NCBI GenBank assembly: GCA_039621445.1
Contig: CP154957.1
Span: forward strand, 27,574,541-27,638,540
DNA from: Euglena gracilis
Lineage: Eukaryota; Euglenida; Euglenophyceae; Euglenales
Reading direction: 5' to 3'
Length of the DNA stretch: 64,000 bases
This document shows positions 11,070-29,500 of this stretch, piece after piece. The translations under genes were made by a program, and so were the position numbers. Each line of letters starts with the position of its first letter. The stretch's first letter is position 1. The notes below the pieces were generated by a model. It searched no databases, was not told the DNA's origin, and saw nothing but the letters and a program-made list of their open reading frames with translations.

Positions 11070-11985
11070 CTTCGAATTTGTGAGAATTCAATGGATGGTG
11101 TGTGCACTTGCGCAAGCAGGCTGCATGTGTGAAAATGGTGTGATTGTGAAATTGTACAAATGTTTGGTTTGCGCAAATGTGCAAGCAGTTGGTGTGCGCA
11201 TTTGCACAAGCCAAACCATTTGTGCAACTTCAAACACGGGCCTTCATACCCTCACATTTCACGCATGCCATTTACAAGGTGCAGCATTACTGCAGTTTGA
11301 AATCTTTAGAGCGAGATATTCTGCAGAATTTAAACATGACTTAAACACCAGCCTTCTAAGCCAAAATTCGGCAGTTGAGCCCATGAAAAACCAAATCTTG
11401 ACCTCTCAAACGTCAAAACAATAGCTCATTCCATTTTTATCCAAAAATTTTTGGTTCAAAGGGGCCATTCACCCAAGTGTTTTAGCGGGAAAAAATGAGG
11501 CACAATCCATTTGGCGGGGAATTGGTGTGTCAGCTGACTGGACCATCTTGGTGTTCATTTCACATTGCTGTGATTTGGAGGGGTGCAGCATTATTGGACG
11601 CTCGCTTCATCCGGCGGGGGGTGCAGCATTATTTGGACCCGCAGCTCTATTGGCCCCGCAGCACTATTAGGGGGGGGGGTTATATTTGGAGGGACTGCCT
11701 TGTCCTTCGCATCAACCGAACAGCTCATCGTTTCAGGCTTAGTCTCACCCTGCCCCAAATCTTTCCAGTAACATCCCATGAGCCATTGGAAGGTTCCAAG
11801 CACACACATTGAGTATTATGTACCCCATATGCTGTGGTGGCACCTGCACCCTAATTTGCAAAGTCCCTGCTTATCTCCGTGTCCTGGGGAACCACATCAC
11901 ATCCTGGTCACATAATTTGTGTTTTGGGAGTCAGGAATTGTCAATTTCACAAAAATGTCGATTTGCGCAAATGTGCACATCGAAA
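11070..11985. repeat. GCGCAAAT hairpin region and short dispersed repeat
   Basis: Palindromes of the TTGCGCAAATGTGCAAGC / GTGTGCGCATTTGCAC type lie at 11100-11220. A copy of the GGACGCTCGCTTCATCCGGC motif lies at 11597-11616, and AAAAATGTCGATTTGCGC at 11951-11968 inversely matches 7127-7144. No gene is supported. The stretch from 11985 to 12390 is AT-rich and empty apart from candidate upstream sequence of RPC5. Confidence 0.5.
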
Positions 11986-12397
11986 AAGGAAAAATCTTTA
12001 TCATCCAAGTTTTATTTCCCAATAATTCATTTGCCTATTATTTTCTTTCACAGGAAATCATTTCTGTCTTCGTTTGCAGCTGGCAAACGATAAAAATTTG
12101 GCAGAAATTCCCAAAGAATGAATGCGATGAAAGATTTTGAGACTCAAAATGTTTGATTGAGAATTCTGAAACCATCCAATGCCATTGAAATTATTCGCAA
12201 TGGCAATTCCCCCTCACAGAGTCCCAACAGGTCTCGGAGACATGCAACCCTCAGCTTGCTAAAAAAAAAAAACGATGGTATTTGAACACGCAAAATGGCG
12301 AGGAAAATGCCAGGTCATTTACCCATTTTAGTTCCATGTCCGTTTCCTCGCATCAGCTATTTCCGTGTGGACTGAAAGCATGCACCCCTGTCCCACT

Positions 12398-19662
<7,265 letters not shown>

Positions 19663-19669
19663 CCCCTCC

Positions 19670-20735
19670 CCCTTCCCCCGCCCCGTGGAGTGCGGCGAAC
19701 CTCACGGTCGCCGCCGCTGCCTTGGACAGCTCTGCCTGCACAGAGGTGGGTGCCTCCAAGCACCTGCACAGACAGGCACAGGCTGGTGTGCTGTTGTTGG
19801 GCCGAACGCTTATGTTGGTTCAACCCGACTTCCTGCGCCACTGGACGTGCTTGTTCCTTTTTGTAGGATGCCCCTCTGCCTCACACAAGTCCAACTGTAA
19901 ATGGGGGATAGCCATTTGGATCTTTGGCCCGGCAGCACCACGTCAGGAAACCCGGAAGACACATGAATTTTAATTGCGCTGTCTTTTTTTCTGCAGCACC
20001 ATGAAATCCTGGTTTCATGCTGGGGAATTATGGCCATGTTTGAATACACCATGCCATTCTGGTTTCCAAAGTCAACCATTGATTCTCTCTGGGCATTCAT
20101 TCAGCGTCTCTCCCTGTGGTTGCTCGCCACCGAAAACATTTTGGGTTCCGTTCTTTCCGAAAAAAAGGTACTTTGTCACTGTGTGCTCCCCTTGTGCTGC
20201 ACCCATGGCCAACAGCCAGGGTTTGATAAACGGGGGGTACCCACCCACCCAAACAACACCCAAATTTCGGCAACCCCAGATATAAGCAATCATCCTGAGC
20301 AGATCGGCGGAAACCCAAATCCAGCAACAGGTTGCTAAAATTCTGGGGAGTTTACTTGGGTTTAGGTGGGGATACCCCCCTTTGCCCATGGCTGGGTGCG
20401 GACAGCATGGGGGGTGTGGATCCCCCCACCCATGAACCCCCAGGTCAATTTTTGGGGTTCGGCGAAAAATTTAGCAACAATTTTTTCCCAATTTTGACCT
20501 GAAAGTGCCCAAACTCGCATTTTTGCTGAATTTGTGGTCCAGGTTTGTGAGTCATTTTGGCATATTGCTGTTTAGGTGTGGAGGTTGTCCTCCCCACCCC
20601 CTCCCTTGACCACAAGACTGAAGTATATCAAACCCTGCCAACGACCATGGAACTAAGTGGGCGTTAATTTAGCATGGGGGGGATGGTTCTGGACCCTGCC
20701 CTCATTTAGTATACCCCCCCCCCGGGCAGGCACCT
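19670..20735. other. Intergenic sequence downstream of RPC5
   Basis: No gene is recognised. The first 200 bp remain GC-rich and are open on the minus strand (TAQAAVRG-like), but this is the opposite strand of the RPC5 last exon. The rest is AT-rich with GGGTACCCACCC-type repeats near 20235 and 20380. The RPC5 poly(A) site would lie here, but no clear signal was identified. Confidence 0.4.
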
Positions 20736-20740
20736 ATGCC

Positions 20741-21852
20741 GACCGCAGCCGACCGCAGCCGACCGCAGCCGACCGCAGCCGACCGCGCAACTTTTTTCTA
20801 ATTGATGTCAATTTTTCAGTGAGAATGAGGAATTAGGCTCATTTTTATCCCAGATGTTGAGATTTTTCTGGCTCATCTGGCTCATGTTGTCACTTTTGGC
20901 CTCTTTTGGTCACTTTTGGCCATTTTTTGGTCGCTTTTGTCCCCTTTTGGCCCATTTGTCACCATAATCACCCATTTTTGCCTGTTTGACCATTTTTTTT
21001 TTTTTTTTTTTTTCCCACTTCTTGTAATTTTGGGCCATGTTGTCCTGCTCTTGGGCCATTTTGTGCCATTTTGGGCATTTTTGACCATTTAAAGCCATTT
21101 TCGACCTTTTCTTTTGTTATTTTTGCCATTTTTTGGTCTCTTTTTGGTCCAATTTGACCATTTTGAGCATTTTGCGCCAGTTTGTTGCCAAAAGTGAACA
21201 AAAGCTGCTAAAATGACCCAAATTGGCCAAAAGCAGGGTCATTTTGGGCCATTTTTGGCTTTTTTGGACCACTTTGGGCATTTTTTTTGTTATTTTTGCC
21301 TACTTTTGGAACTTTTGGCCATTTTAACCATTTTTTGCCACTTTTAAGCCATTTTTAGGTCACGTTTGACTGCTCTTCATGTCAAAAGCAACAAAAAGAC
21401 GTTTAAAGTGGCCTGAAAGTGGCCAGAAGTGGGTAAAAATGGCCAACAGCAGAGAAAGTGGTCAAAAGTGGGTTAAAGAGGCCAAAAGTGGTCAAAAGAG
21501 GTCAAAGCAAAGCAAAAGCTGGCCAAAAGCAGCCAAAGCCCAGCAAAAAGTGGGCAAAAGCAACAAAAGTGACCAAAGGAAAGCAAAAGGCAGGAAATAA
21601 TGGGCAAAGGCAGCAAAAATCGACCAAAAGTCGGCAACAGTGGCCAAAAGCAATCCAAAAGCATCAAAAACTGGCCAAAAGCAGCGAAAAGTGGCTAAAA
21701 GTCGGCAACAGTGGATTGTGTGATTGTGATATATGCTCATTTTTTGTTGGCCTGCCCCCCACCTACGGCCAACTACTTTGCCGACCGCTGCCGACCGCAG
21801 CCGACCGCAGCCGACCGCAGCCGACCGCGGCCGACCGCAGCCGACCGCGGGC
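20741..21852. repeat. CCGACCGCAG tandem ends flanking a strand-switching GGCCAAAA array
   Basis: (GCCGACCGCA)n arrays lie at 20738-20787 and 21779-21850 in the same orientation. Between them is a degenerate array. From about 20880 to 21370 the top strand reads TTTTGGCCATTTTTGG-type units; from about 21380 to 21710 it reads the complementary GGCCAAAAGTGGTCAAAAG-type units. The inside is therefore a roughly 0.8-kb imperfect foldback. Long lysine/glutamine-rich open frames in it are products of the repeat. It lies between RPC5 and the next gene. Confidence 0.7.
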
Positions 21853-21869
21853 TAAAACTTGGAATCTGT

Positions 21870-22300
21870 CATAGGTGCTTGCCCCCGGGTAATTGACGCC
21901 CCCGGGCAATTGTCACCTCTGGTTGTGCCGGCCAATTTGTCACCCTGTGAAATTGTCACCCCCTTCTGTGCTGCCCAATTTGTCACCCCCCATTTGCAGT
22001 ATTGCACTGTGAACTTTCTTTTTGCCGACATGAATCAATTGATATTGTATTTTGCTACAACGTGCTGAGAACTTTCACACACCAAATGCTCTGCACAATA
22101 TCACGACGATAGCTGCATTTTTCCTGTGTTTATTTGTGTTTCAGATGGTGTTCTTGGTCATTTGGTTTAAATGTGGCTTACATGGGTGGGCAATTGACGC
22201 CTCCGGGCAATTCTGTGCCGGCCAAATTGTCACCCCGGGAAATTGTCACCCCCCTCCGTGCTGCCCAATTTGTCGCGAGACAATTGCCCGGGGGGGTACT
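21870..22300 (+). mobile_element. Direct-repeat-bounded 0.45-kb element, copy 2
   Basis: Reverse complement of 4290-4730. It has GGGCAATTGACGCC/GGGCAATTGTCACC units and TGCTGCCCAATTTGTC at each end (21885-21990 and 22190-22285) around a roughly 200-bp core with GCTACAACGTGCTGAGAA. It is diverged from copy 1 by many substitutions and is non-coding. Confidence 0.6.
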
Positions 22301-22386
22301 GCTACCAACAACAACTGTCTTGCCGCTGATTTGATCCGCAGCGGGCTGCATTACCCCCCCCCAATGCCTGCCACCTCTTCCCCCAG

Positions 22387-23616
22387 CCCATGCCCACCCC
22401 GATGGGGCACCCGGACTTCGACGCCGAGGCCGCCATCCAGGCGCTGGGGGACAAGCTGAAAGGCCTTGTCTTCCTCAACCCCTACGAGTTCTACCGCGTG
22501 CAGGGCCAGGGGACAGTTTCCCAGCCTGCGGGTACCAGGCTTCTGCTTCGACTGCAGCTAGTCCAAATATGGCTAGTGGAAATCCGAGTGGACACTCCCC
22601 CGGCGGGGGGGGGGGGGGGCTGCTAGCAGGGCTAGCTTGTCGACTCCGAAAAAATTTTGGGACCCCAAAACTCACCAAAAATGACCATTTTGGCCTTTTT
22701 TTGGGATTTTTTGGAACACAATCCGCCATATAACACATCAAAAACCCTTTTTTCTGCCTCGGCACACCCAGTTGTTTTTTTTCCCGTCGGGGGGACCACT
22801 GGACCCCCCCCCCAGGGGAGGGGGTTCTAGCTTGTGGCCTTTTTTCCAGTGTCTAGGAAAGTGGCTAGCCAGTGGATCCCCCTTTTAGCAACAGCATGGT
22901 GGGTACCCCCACCCCCCCCGGCCCTGGCAAAGAGGCGTTCCAGACGGTGGACGGGCTGGTGGAGCAGTGCACCGCGAAGGACTTCCTCATCCAGGCCCCG
23001 CCGGACCCGGAGCAGCAGACCCGGCCCCGCCCCGGAGGGCCAGGTGGCCCACAGGTATTTCATCAGCTATTTAAATGCAAATTGGTCAAAAAAAATGGAA
23101 CAGGCAAATAAGAGGCTTGTCGTGATCTATGTAAGCCCCAAAAAGGCATTGAGGCATACATCTTTTCTAAAAATGAGCCCTATTGCAAAAAAATGCCACC
23201 TTGTTGAATCATCAGAGACCTCAATTTAAATGGACACAATACCCCGCAAGGGTTTCAGAGGAGATATGGGCATTTGCATCGTGGGGGGGGGCGTTAGTGG
23301 GTTGGGGGGGCCGACCGCTCCCACCCCTTCCCAGTTTTCCCGCAGCGCCTTTTTTAAATCAAAAATTTCCCTTCGGCGCCTTCGGCACCGGTGGATTGTC
23401 CCCTGCAGGGTGCCGCCCTCCCCCCCCCCCCCGCCGCCCGCCCTGACAGCCTTGCGGGGGTGTGGAGTAGTGCGTGATTGGGTTCGTTCGGGTTGAGCGG
23501 CTGCACAGATGAGTTCGGTGCGCCCTCTTTTCCCCTCCGGTGCGTGCCGCTGGGTGTGGATTGAGACGATCACGGACGAGCCGCTCGAGGTGTCCACCCG
23601 CCCAAACGATGGATGA
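22387..23616 (+). CDS. Small three-exon gene, unknown function
   Basis: Three GC-rich exons join in phase 0. Exon 22387-22497 has a polypyrimidine-CAG acceptor before CCCATG, ATG at 22390 and donor CGC|GTGCAG. Exon 22935-23054 has donor ACAG|GTATTT. Exon 23509-23616 has acceptor GCACAG and TGA at 23614. The predicted product is about 111 residues: an acidic helix (DFDAEAAIQALGDKLKGLVF), an NPYEFYR segment, an EQCTAKDFLIQAPPDPEQQ segment, and a C-terminal WVWIETITDEPLEV stretch. No family is recognised. The acceptor before the ATG implies an upstream untranslated or coding exon. It might be the 5' part of the CH-domain gene downstream, but the in-frame TGA argues for a separate gene. Confidence 0.5.
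22540..22900. repeat. Dispersed repeat filling an intron (pair with 40125-40510)
   Basis: It reads CGACTGCAGCTAGTCCAAAT, then G run, CTGCTAGCAGGGCTAGCTTG, a TTTTGGGACCCCAAAACTCA block, CCTCGGCAC, and finally CCAGTGTCTAGGAAAGTGGC. The same blocks occur in the same order and orientation at 40125-40510 in an MND1 intron. Here the repeat takes up nearly all of the intron between two exons of the small gene. Confidence 0.7.
23281..23436. repeat. C/G-bounded GCGC-hairpin repeat copy
   Basis: A G run, then CGCAGCGCC, an AAAAATTT spacer and CTTCGGCGCCTTCGGCACCG, then a C run. It shares its architecture with the 19.4- and 35.5-kb copies and lies in the second intron of the small gene. Confidence 0.45.
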
Positions 23617-23859
23617 TGTGAACGGGTGTGGGTCGTCAGGAAACAGCTGACTGACTTCGGAAGCGCAAATCGCCAGTTTGAAAGGAGGAAGCAGGAACTC
23701 AAATGCAACCCTGCGCCCCAAGGGGTGTATGGGAAGCCCTTTGGTTTTATGGCAGGTGGAAGGGGGGGTTCCGATCAGGTTAGATACTCATTTCATTTTA
23801 ATTCATTTTCATTTTCGAGATCCTTGGAAACATGATTTTTTGACCTCAAAAATGGTCCA

Positions 23860-24060
23860 AAATGGTCCCAAACAAAACAGATCAAAATCGATATGAAAAT
23901 GGCCATAACTCGGGCAATACACAGAGTTAGGGAAAAGCAAAGCACGGTGGAATAGGGTGTTCCAAGGGTTTCGTTATAGGTCGCCAGATCTTTTTGTTTT
24001 ACTTAGCATCATTTGCGAGGTAATTTGAAAACCACCCATTTTTCGACCCCAAGCAGCCGA
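23860..24060. repeat. Dispersed copy of the 'CTCGGGC...GTTCCAAGGG' repeat
   Basis: It reads GGCCATAACTCGGGCA, then GTGTTCCAAGGGTTTCG, TAGGTCGCCAGATCTTT, ATCATTTGCGAGGTAATTTG and TTTTTCGACCCC. This follows, block for block, the tandem units at 32681-33120 (GTATCTCGGGC, GCGTTCCAAGGGCTTC, TAGGTCTCCGGACATTT). No coding. Confidence 0.6.
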
Positions 24061-24239
24061 AAAAAGCAGACTGGTTTGGTGCTTTGGGGCAAACGCCCCC
24101 CAGGGAGAAGTGGAATGCCGCTTCCTCGGGTTGATGGAAGATGACGGGGTCTCACAGCATCCACTTCCATCCACCCCATCCATCGGAACCACTTCTCCGT
24201 CAGAGAAAGCACCCCCCCCCCCCCCCCGCCTTCTTAAAA

Positions 24240-24770
24240 TTTAAGGCGGCAGCATGTTCCCGCTTCCGCCTCGTGTCGTGCTAGTCAGAATCCATAAGTC
24301 TCGCCGTCCACCTCATCAGCAGCACACAGGATCCGACGTTTTTAATACATAACAAGACGGTACAGGAACCCGTGGTTCATCTGCAAGGAAACCCCTGGAC
24401 CACGCGTTCTAAAACAGATAAATAAAGGGCCCTTTAGCATTTTCCGGAAGTCCAGGAGCAACCAGGGTGCGCCGCATCAAGCAAGGGAGAGGGTTCCTGC
24501 CTACCCAACCATATCACCCAAAATCCCCCTAATGTTCTCATTGTACAGACCCAAAAAATTGGAAGGGTGTTTGGTACTGGTTTTTTGTTGCTGAAATCCA
24601 GTCCGCCAGGTCCTAAGTCTGGCATCAGCACAGCGGAGTGGGGGTCGCATTGGCTGCTGTCGCCATGCCCCAGTGAGTCTGTCTCGGAAAAAGAGCCACG
24701 CCCACCTGGCACTGTGGCGGCTTTCCACCCCCCCCCCCCCCCCCAGCCCAACCAGTCCACCGTGACTGCC
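24240..24770. other. Sequence upstream of CH-domain exon
   Basis: No exon is recognised between 24240 and 24770. It includes a run of C at 24729-24744 directly before the polypyrimidine tract of the exon at 24779. The first exon(s) of the CH-domain gene should lie here or further upstream but could not be pinned down. Confidence 0.35.
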
Positions 24771-24778
24771 TCACACAG

Positions 24779-26559
24779 GGCGACCTGGCGACGGCCCTGA
24801 AGAGCGGCGTGGCCCTCTGCAAGCTGCTGAACGGCATCCAGCCCAAGGCGGTGACCAAGGTGGTCACCACGGCCTCCCCGTTCCACCAGCGCGAGAACAT
24901 CAAGATGTTCCTTGCCGTGGCCGGGGGCCTGCTTGGGCTGATTTCCACAGAGGGCACCCGATGTGGAGGAAGGGCTGCGCTGAAGCTTGAGGGCAACCCA
25001 TCCCTGTGGGGGGGGGGGTCCAGTTGGCCAGCAGTTTTTTTTTCCAACCTTTCCCCCTTCCTCACCCCATCGATGAGTTTTAATTGTTTTCCAGCCCTTC
25101 GAGCCAGACAATGACGGAATTTCGTGCAAAAAAAAAAAAAAGAACCCAAAAACTATGGCAAAATGGGTCGGAAAGGGCTGGCCAGAGCAAATTTGGGGGT
25201 CGAAAATTTTATTTTTGCATGTTTGGCTGGTTTGGGGGGTCATTGTTTGCAGTTTCGCTTTTTGGGTGCCCAGTTTGAGCCAGGGGACCCCTGGGGGGTG
25301 GTTCAGCCAGCAGCCTTTTTCCAGCAAGCGTAAATTTTCCAGCCTCTGAGCTGGGCCCCCCCGACGCTTTGGTCAACTATGGCAGCGAGCGACAAGAGAC
25401 TCCTTCCTTCTGCAATCCAGAATTTTGTTTATGTAGAACTCCAGGCTTCACAAGTATCGAATTGGACCCACGGGCACCCTAAACCCCCCCCCCAAAAGTA
25501 AGACCCCCCCCATAAAATGGACCCCCCCCAAAAATAAGACCCCCCCTGGCCGGTCCGAGCAAAAATCCATGAAATGGACCCCCCCCCCCATGAATAAGAC
25601 CCCCCCTGCCGGCGCGAAGCGCCGGAATTTTGAAAAATGGGACTTTTTGGGGGGGTAAATCTGCTATTTTGGGACTGTTTTCACACAATTCAGCATATTT
25701 TACCCTATTTCCAGCAAAAATCCATAAAATGGACCCCCCCATGAATAAGACCCCCCCTCGGGCTTTCCAGCAACCGACCCATGAAATGGACCCCCGGTCT
25801 TATTTTTGGGGGGGGGTTAATAAACCAAGACAGCGGACCTGTCTGTTTCTCCCTTTTCACCACGTCCTCCTCGGTAGCCCAAGACCAGGGCTGTACAGGA
25901 ATCCCCAAAGCCTTACATGGGTGGCGGGGGGGTCGACCACCCCACCCCCATCCTGGTGGGTGGGACCCCAACCACCCCACCCCCCCTTCCCTTATTTCCC
26001 GGTCAAAATCTTTAGGTCAAAATTTTCCTTCAGCGCCGAAGGATTTAATCCTTAATGCGCGGTGCCATGGTGGGGGCAGAGTCCCACTCCTCCCTGCCCC
26101 TCGGGGGGGGGGGTTCAGCCCTGCCAGAGACCCATCATGCCTTTCACGTCTCCCTGGTGCCGATGGCACAGTCCTGCATTAGTGTTGCATCAATAGGGGG
26201 GGGGTCATCGTTCAGAGAAATGACAGTTTGGCGGCCGAGTGCCTCCCGTTTCTCCGAGAAGTTGGCCCCTGACGGTGGCTTCGGCGTGGGGCGTCCCAGC
26301 GGCTGAACTGTTCGCGGTGGACGACCTGTATGAAGGGCGGAACATGAGGCAAGTCTACACGTGCGTCTTGTCCCTGTCGAACGTTGCCCGCAAGGTATTC
26401 CTTCCTCAGCCCACCGTGGATTGTGGGTGCTCACAATCCACAACTATGTGCATGTGTGGTTGTGTCTGTGAGTGCGCACAACTACTCACAGACACACACA
26501 GTCACTCACGCGCGCGCACACACGTATGCATGCAGGGCCACACATGTGTGTGTCCGTGC

Positions 26560-26590
<31 letters not shown>

Positions 26591-29500
26591 TGTGTGTGTG
26601 TGTGTGTGCGCGCGCGCGTGTGTGTGTGTGTGTGTGTGCGTGCGTGCGTGCATGTGTGTGTGCGCGCGCTAAAAAAAACCATGGTATGGAAAATGATGTT
26701 GGTTGGGGATGGAAAAAAAATTGTGGGGGATGTGGTTCGGAGGTGGTGTGGAAGGGGGAAGAACGCAAATTCGGGCCTGTTCATTTTCAGGGCGGGTTCA
26801 GGCGTCAGGTTTGACTCCTGTGAAGATTTGTGTTTGGGTGGGGTGGAATGGAAAGTAAGGTCATGGTGCGGTTTTCGACCTGCATCTCAAAATCAGCCAA
26901 ACGAATTTGGCCGGCCCATTCCATTTTTTCAACGTCCCCCGGCACGCATCACCCCACAGGTGCCAGGCTTCCGGGGCCCTTTCATCTTCAAGGCCCGGGC
27001 CACCTACACCGCCGCTGACGGCTTGACCCCTCGCGGTGGGGCAGACTCTGTGCAGGCCTCGCTGGCTTGCCCTGCGGGTTGCTGACGAGGCCTCTGCTGT
27101 GATGATCTTTAGTTGGAGTGGAAGCCAAACCAGATGGGGATCCAAAGAAACCCCGTTCCCAGGAGTGCACGTTTCTATCCAAGCTGGAGAAATTTTTAAG
27201 TCTTTGTGATTGTGAAATGTGAATGGTCGTAGGAAATCTGTATTAGGATGCTTAATGAGCCAAGTTGCACAATAACATTATGTTGGCCTAATTTTGGCTA
27301 AATGGAGGCTTATCACACTGCGCATATTTGGGCCATCGCCACCAAGTGATTTTGGGCTTGATGGTTCTTGTCAAACGCAAGGCTGGGGTATGAAAATGTG
27401 GGAGGAAGCATTGAAAGCCCAAGGATATTCAAAGCGAAAAAAATGAAAAATTTGAAAAGATGCAAAAAAAAATGAAATTTTTGTGTAAGCTTCTTTGAAG
27501 TGTACAAAATCTCGCTAAGATATTTATCGAAAATTCCAGCTCACCAAGGAAATATTTCCGCAGCCTTCAACTACAACACCTCCCGTCTTATTTTGATTAT
27601 TATTAAAGGTGACGGAAAGAGGAAACCTGGAACGAGGCTCGGGGTCTGGCGGCAGCCCCTCCAGCCAGAACACGCCGTACCGCGTCAGCCCGATGCGCGG
27701 CGTGCAGCAGATCACGCCTGCCCGGCACGCCCCCGGGGTCAGCCCCCGCCTGTCAGTGCCTGGCCGGGGCTGGCAATGGTCCCAATGCAACAAATGTGTG
27801 TGGTTTGGAAATAAGTCAAATAATTGTGCGCACCTCAAGGCACTCTTATCGGGTGATATTGCAATATTTGTCGATGAACGAATGGCAGCCAACAACTGCC
27901 CATTCATTCATTTACTTTTGTGTGGCACCGTTTTCAAAGTTTTTTGTGTGTTGTGATTTTTTTTTTGCTGCAGCAGACTATTCTTTATTTATTATATTTA
28001 TTTTGAACCCACTGGCCCAAGTCCTCATTACCAGGCTCAGATGTTTTTTCAGGATGGCTGGGGTGGGTGAAGTGATTAATGTCACCCTTGGAGGTGAAGT
28101 GGGTCCCCTCCAGCAAATGCCTGGCAGACCCCCTCAGCAGATTGGGACAGGTGGAACACTCCCAATATCCTTGGGAGTCAGCTCACCCCGTCTCAGAGGA
28201 GATAAAGGAGGAATTAAAAGATGTCAAAGTTCTGCTGGTCAGATTGGTCAGGAAGACCATCTATGCAAAAATACACAAAAGTTTTCGCACTCAGAAAGCA
28301 GCACCCTGGGCTGGGGTGTGGACCCAGCATCAGGAAAATTTGTGCAGGACTATTGGAGGGGAAAGAATCCCTGTGGCAGCTGTAATTTCACCTGTGTGCT
28401 GTGTTGTGGTCCCAGACATTCACCATATTACAGCCTTGAGACACCCTTCAACAACGGTCGCCAAAATTTCCCTCGATTCCCTCAACTCTCTTCTCCAGCT
28501 ATGAACCCCTCAAAGTGCTCCTCATACGACAAGCTAAACGCACGTTTCTAAGATTTTAGCTTGTTGTGTCCAGAGCATTTTTGAGGGCTCATAACTTGGG
28601 AAAGAGGTTAGGGTTAGGAATCGAGGAAAATGAGTGGAGACCATTTTTGAAGGGTATCTCACAGGCTGCAATGGGACCACAACACAGCACAAAGCTGAAG
28701 TTGCAGCTGCTGAATGAGGTTGGTTGCATGGCCGGATTTCTGTAGGGGTTGTGTAAACGAGAATTGAGGACCAAGTTGGGCTGAATTTGGCCCAACCAAC
28801 CCTGGCAAGTTTGACCAATGTTTTCTTTTTGGCCTGTCATTTCAGAAATCATTTCAAAAGGTGTACAAGGCACTGGTCCGCTTCTGTGTTCTTGGCGAGA
28901 TTTATCTGAAGGATTTTTCAACTGATGCACGGTGTTGCACAATGAATCGTGTTGCACAATGAAAAACAGTGTTCCTTGAGGAAATCAAGAAATAAGGTTT
29001 CCTGAAGTTCCTTCCAGAAATGCACCCACTCCAGGAAGTCCCCATTCCATGTGTTCCATGCATGCAATTTCCATTTTTTTTTGCATATTTCTGCATCACA
29101 TATTTGAGGCATACGGTCCCTCAATGCCAGCCAGCAGCCCCGTTCATGACACCGGCTCAGGGTACACTCCCCGGCGCCAGAGTTCCAACGCCTCCTCCAC
29201 CGCCACACCTGACGGCCACCGCCTGTCCCTGTCCCCGGAGGCCCCGCGGCCCCCGAAGCGGGAGAGCAACGCCGCAGCAGAGGACCTCCCCGAGCCAGCC
29301 GCCGCCTCAGGTGGGCTGCCGGCCAAGCACCAATGAATCATCTGCGCGTGACTGCACGTGGCTGGGTGTGACTGCACGTGACTGGGTGTGACGGAAAGGT
29401 GCTTGGTGCCGACCATGCTGGCGGGCTATCAGCCGGAGAGTGACGACGCCCCCATGGTGCCGCCCCTCCCTGCTGTGACTCCGCCCCGCGAGATGCGGCC

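Noticed and set aside
20882-21874. Lys/Gln-rich frames resembling basic low-complexity proteins
   Set aside because: Products of the GGCCAAAA array; there is no start context or codon bias.
24434-25327. 297-codon minus-strand frame, one of the longest in the window
   Set aside because: It is the antisense of a CH-domain exon and flanking intron. The CH motif is unmistakable on the plus strand.
26384-27085. 233-codon plus-strand frame
   Set aside because: It spans a (TG)n tract and intron. Only short parts outside it correspond to CH-gene exons, and those are in other frames or limits.
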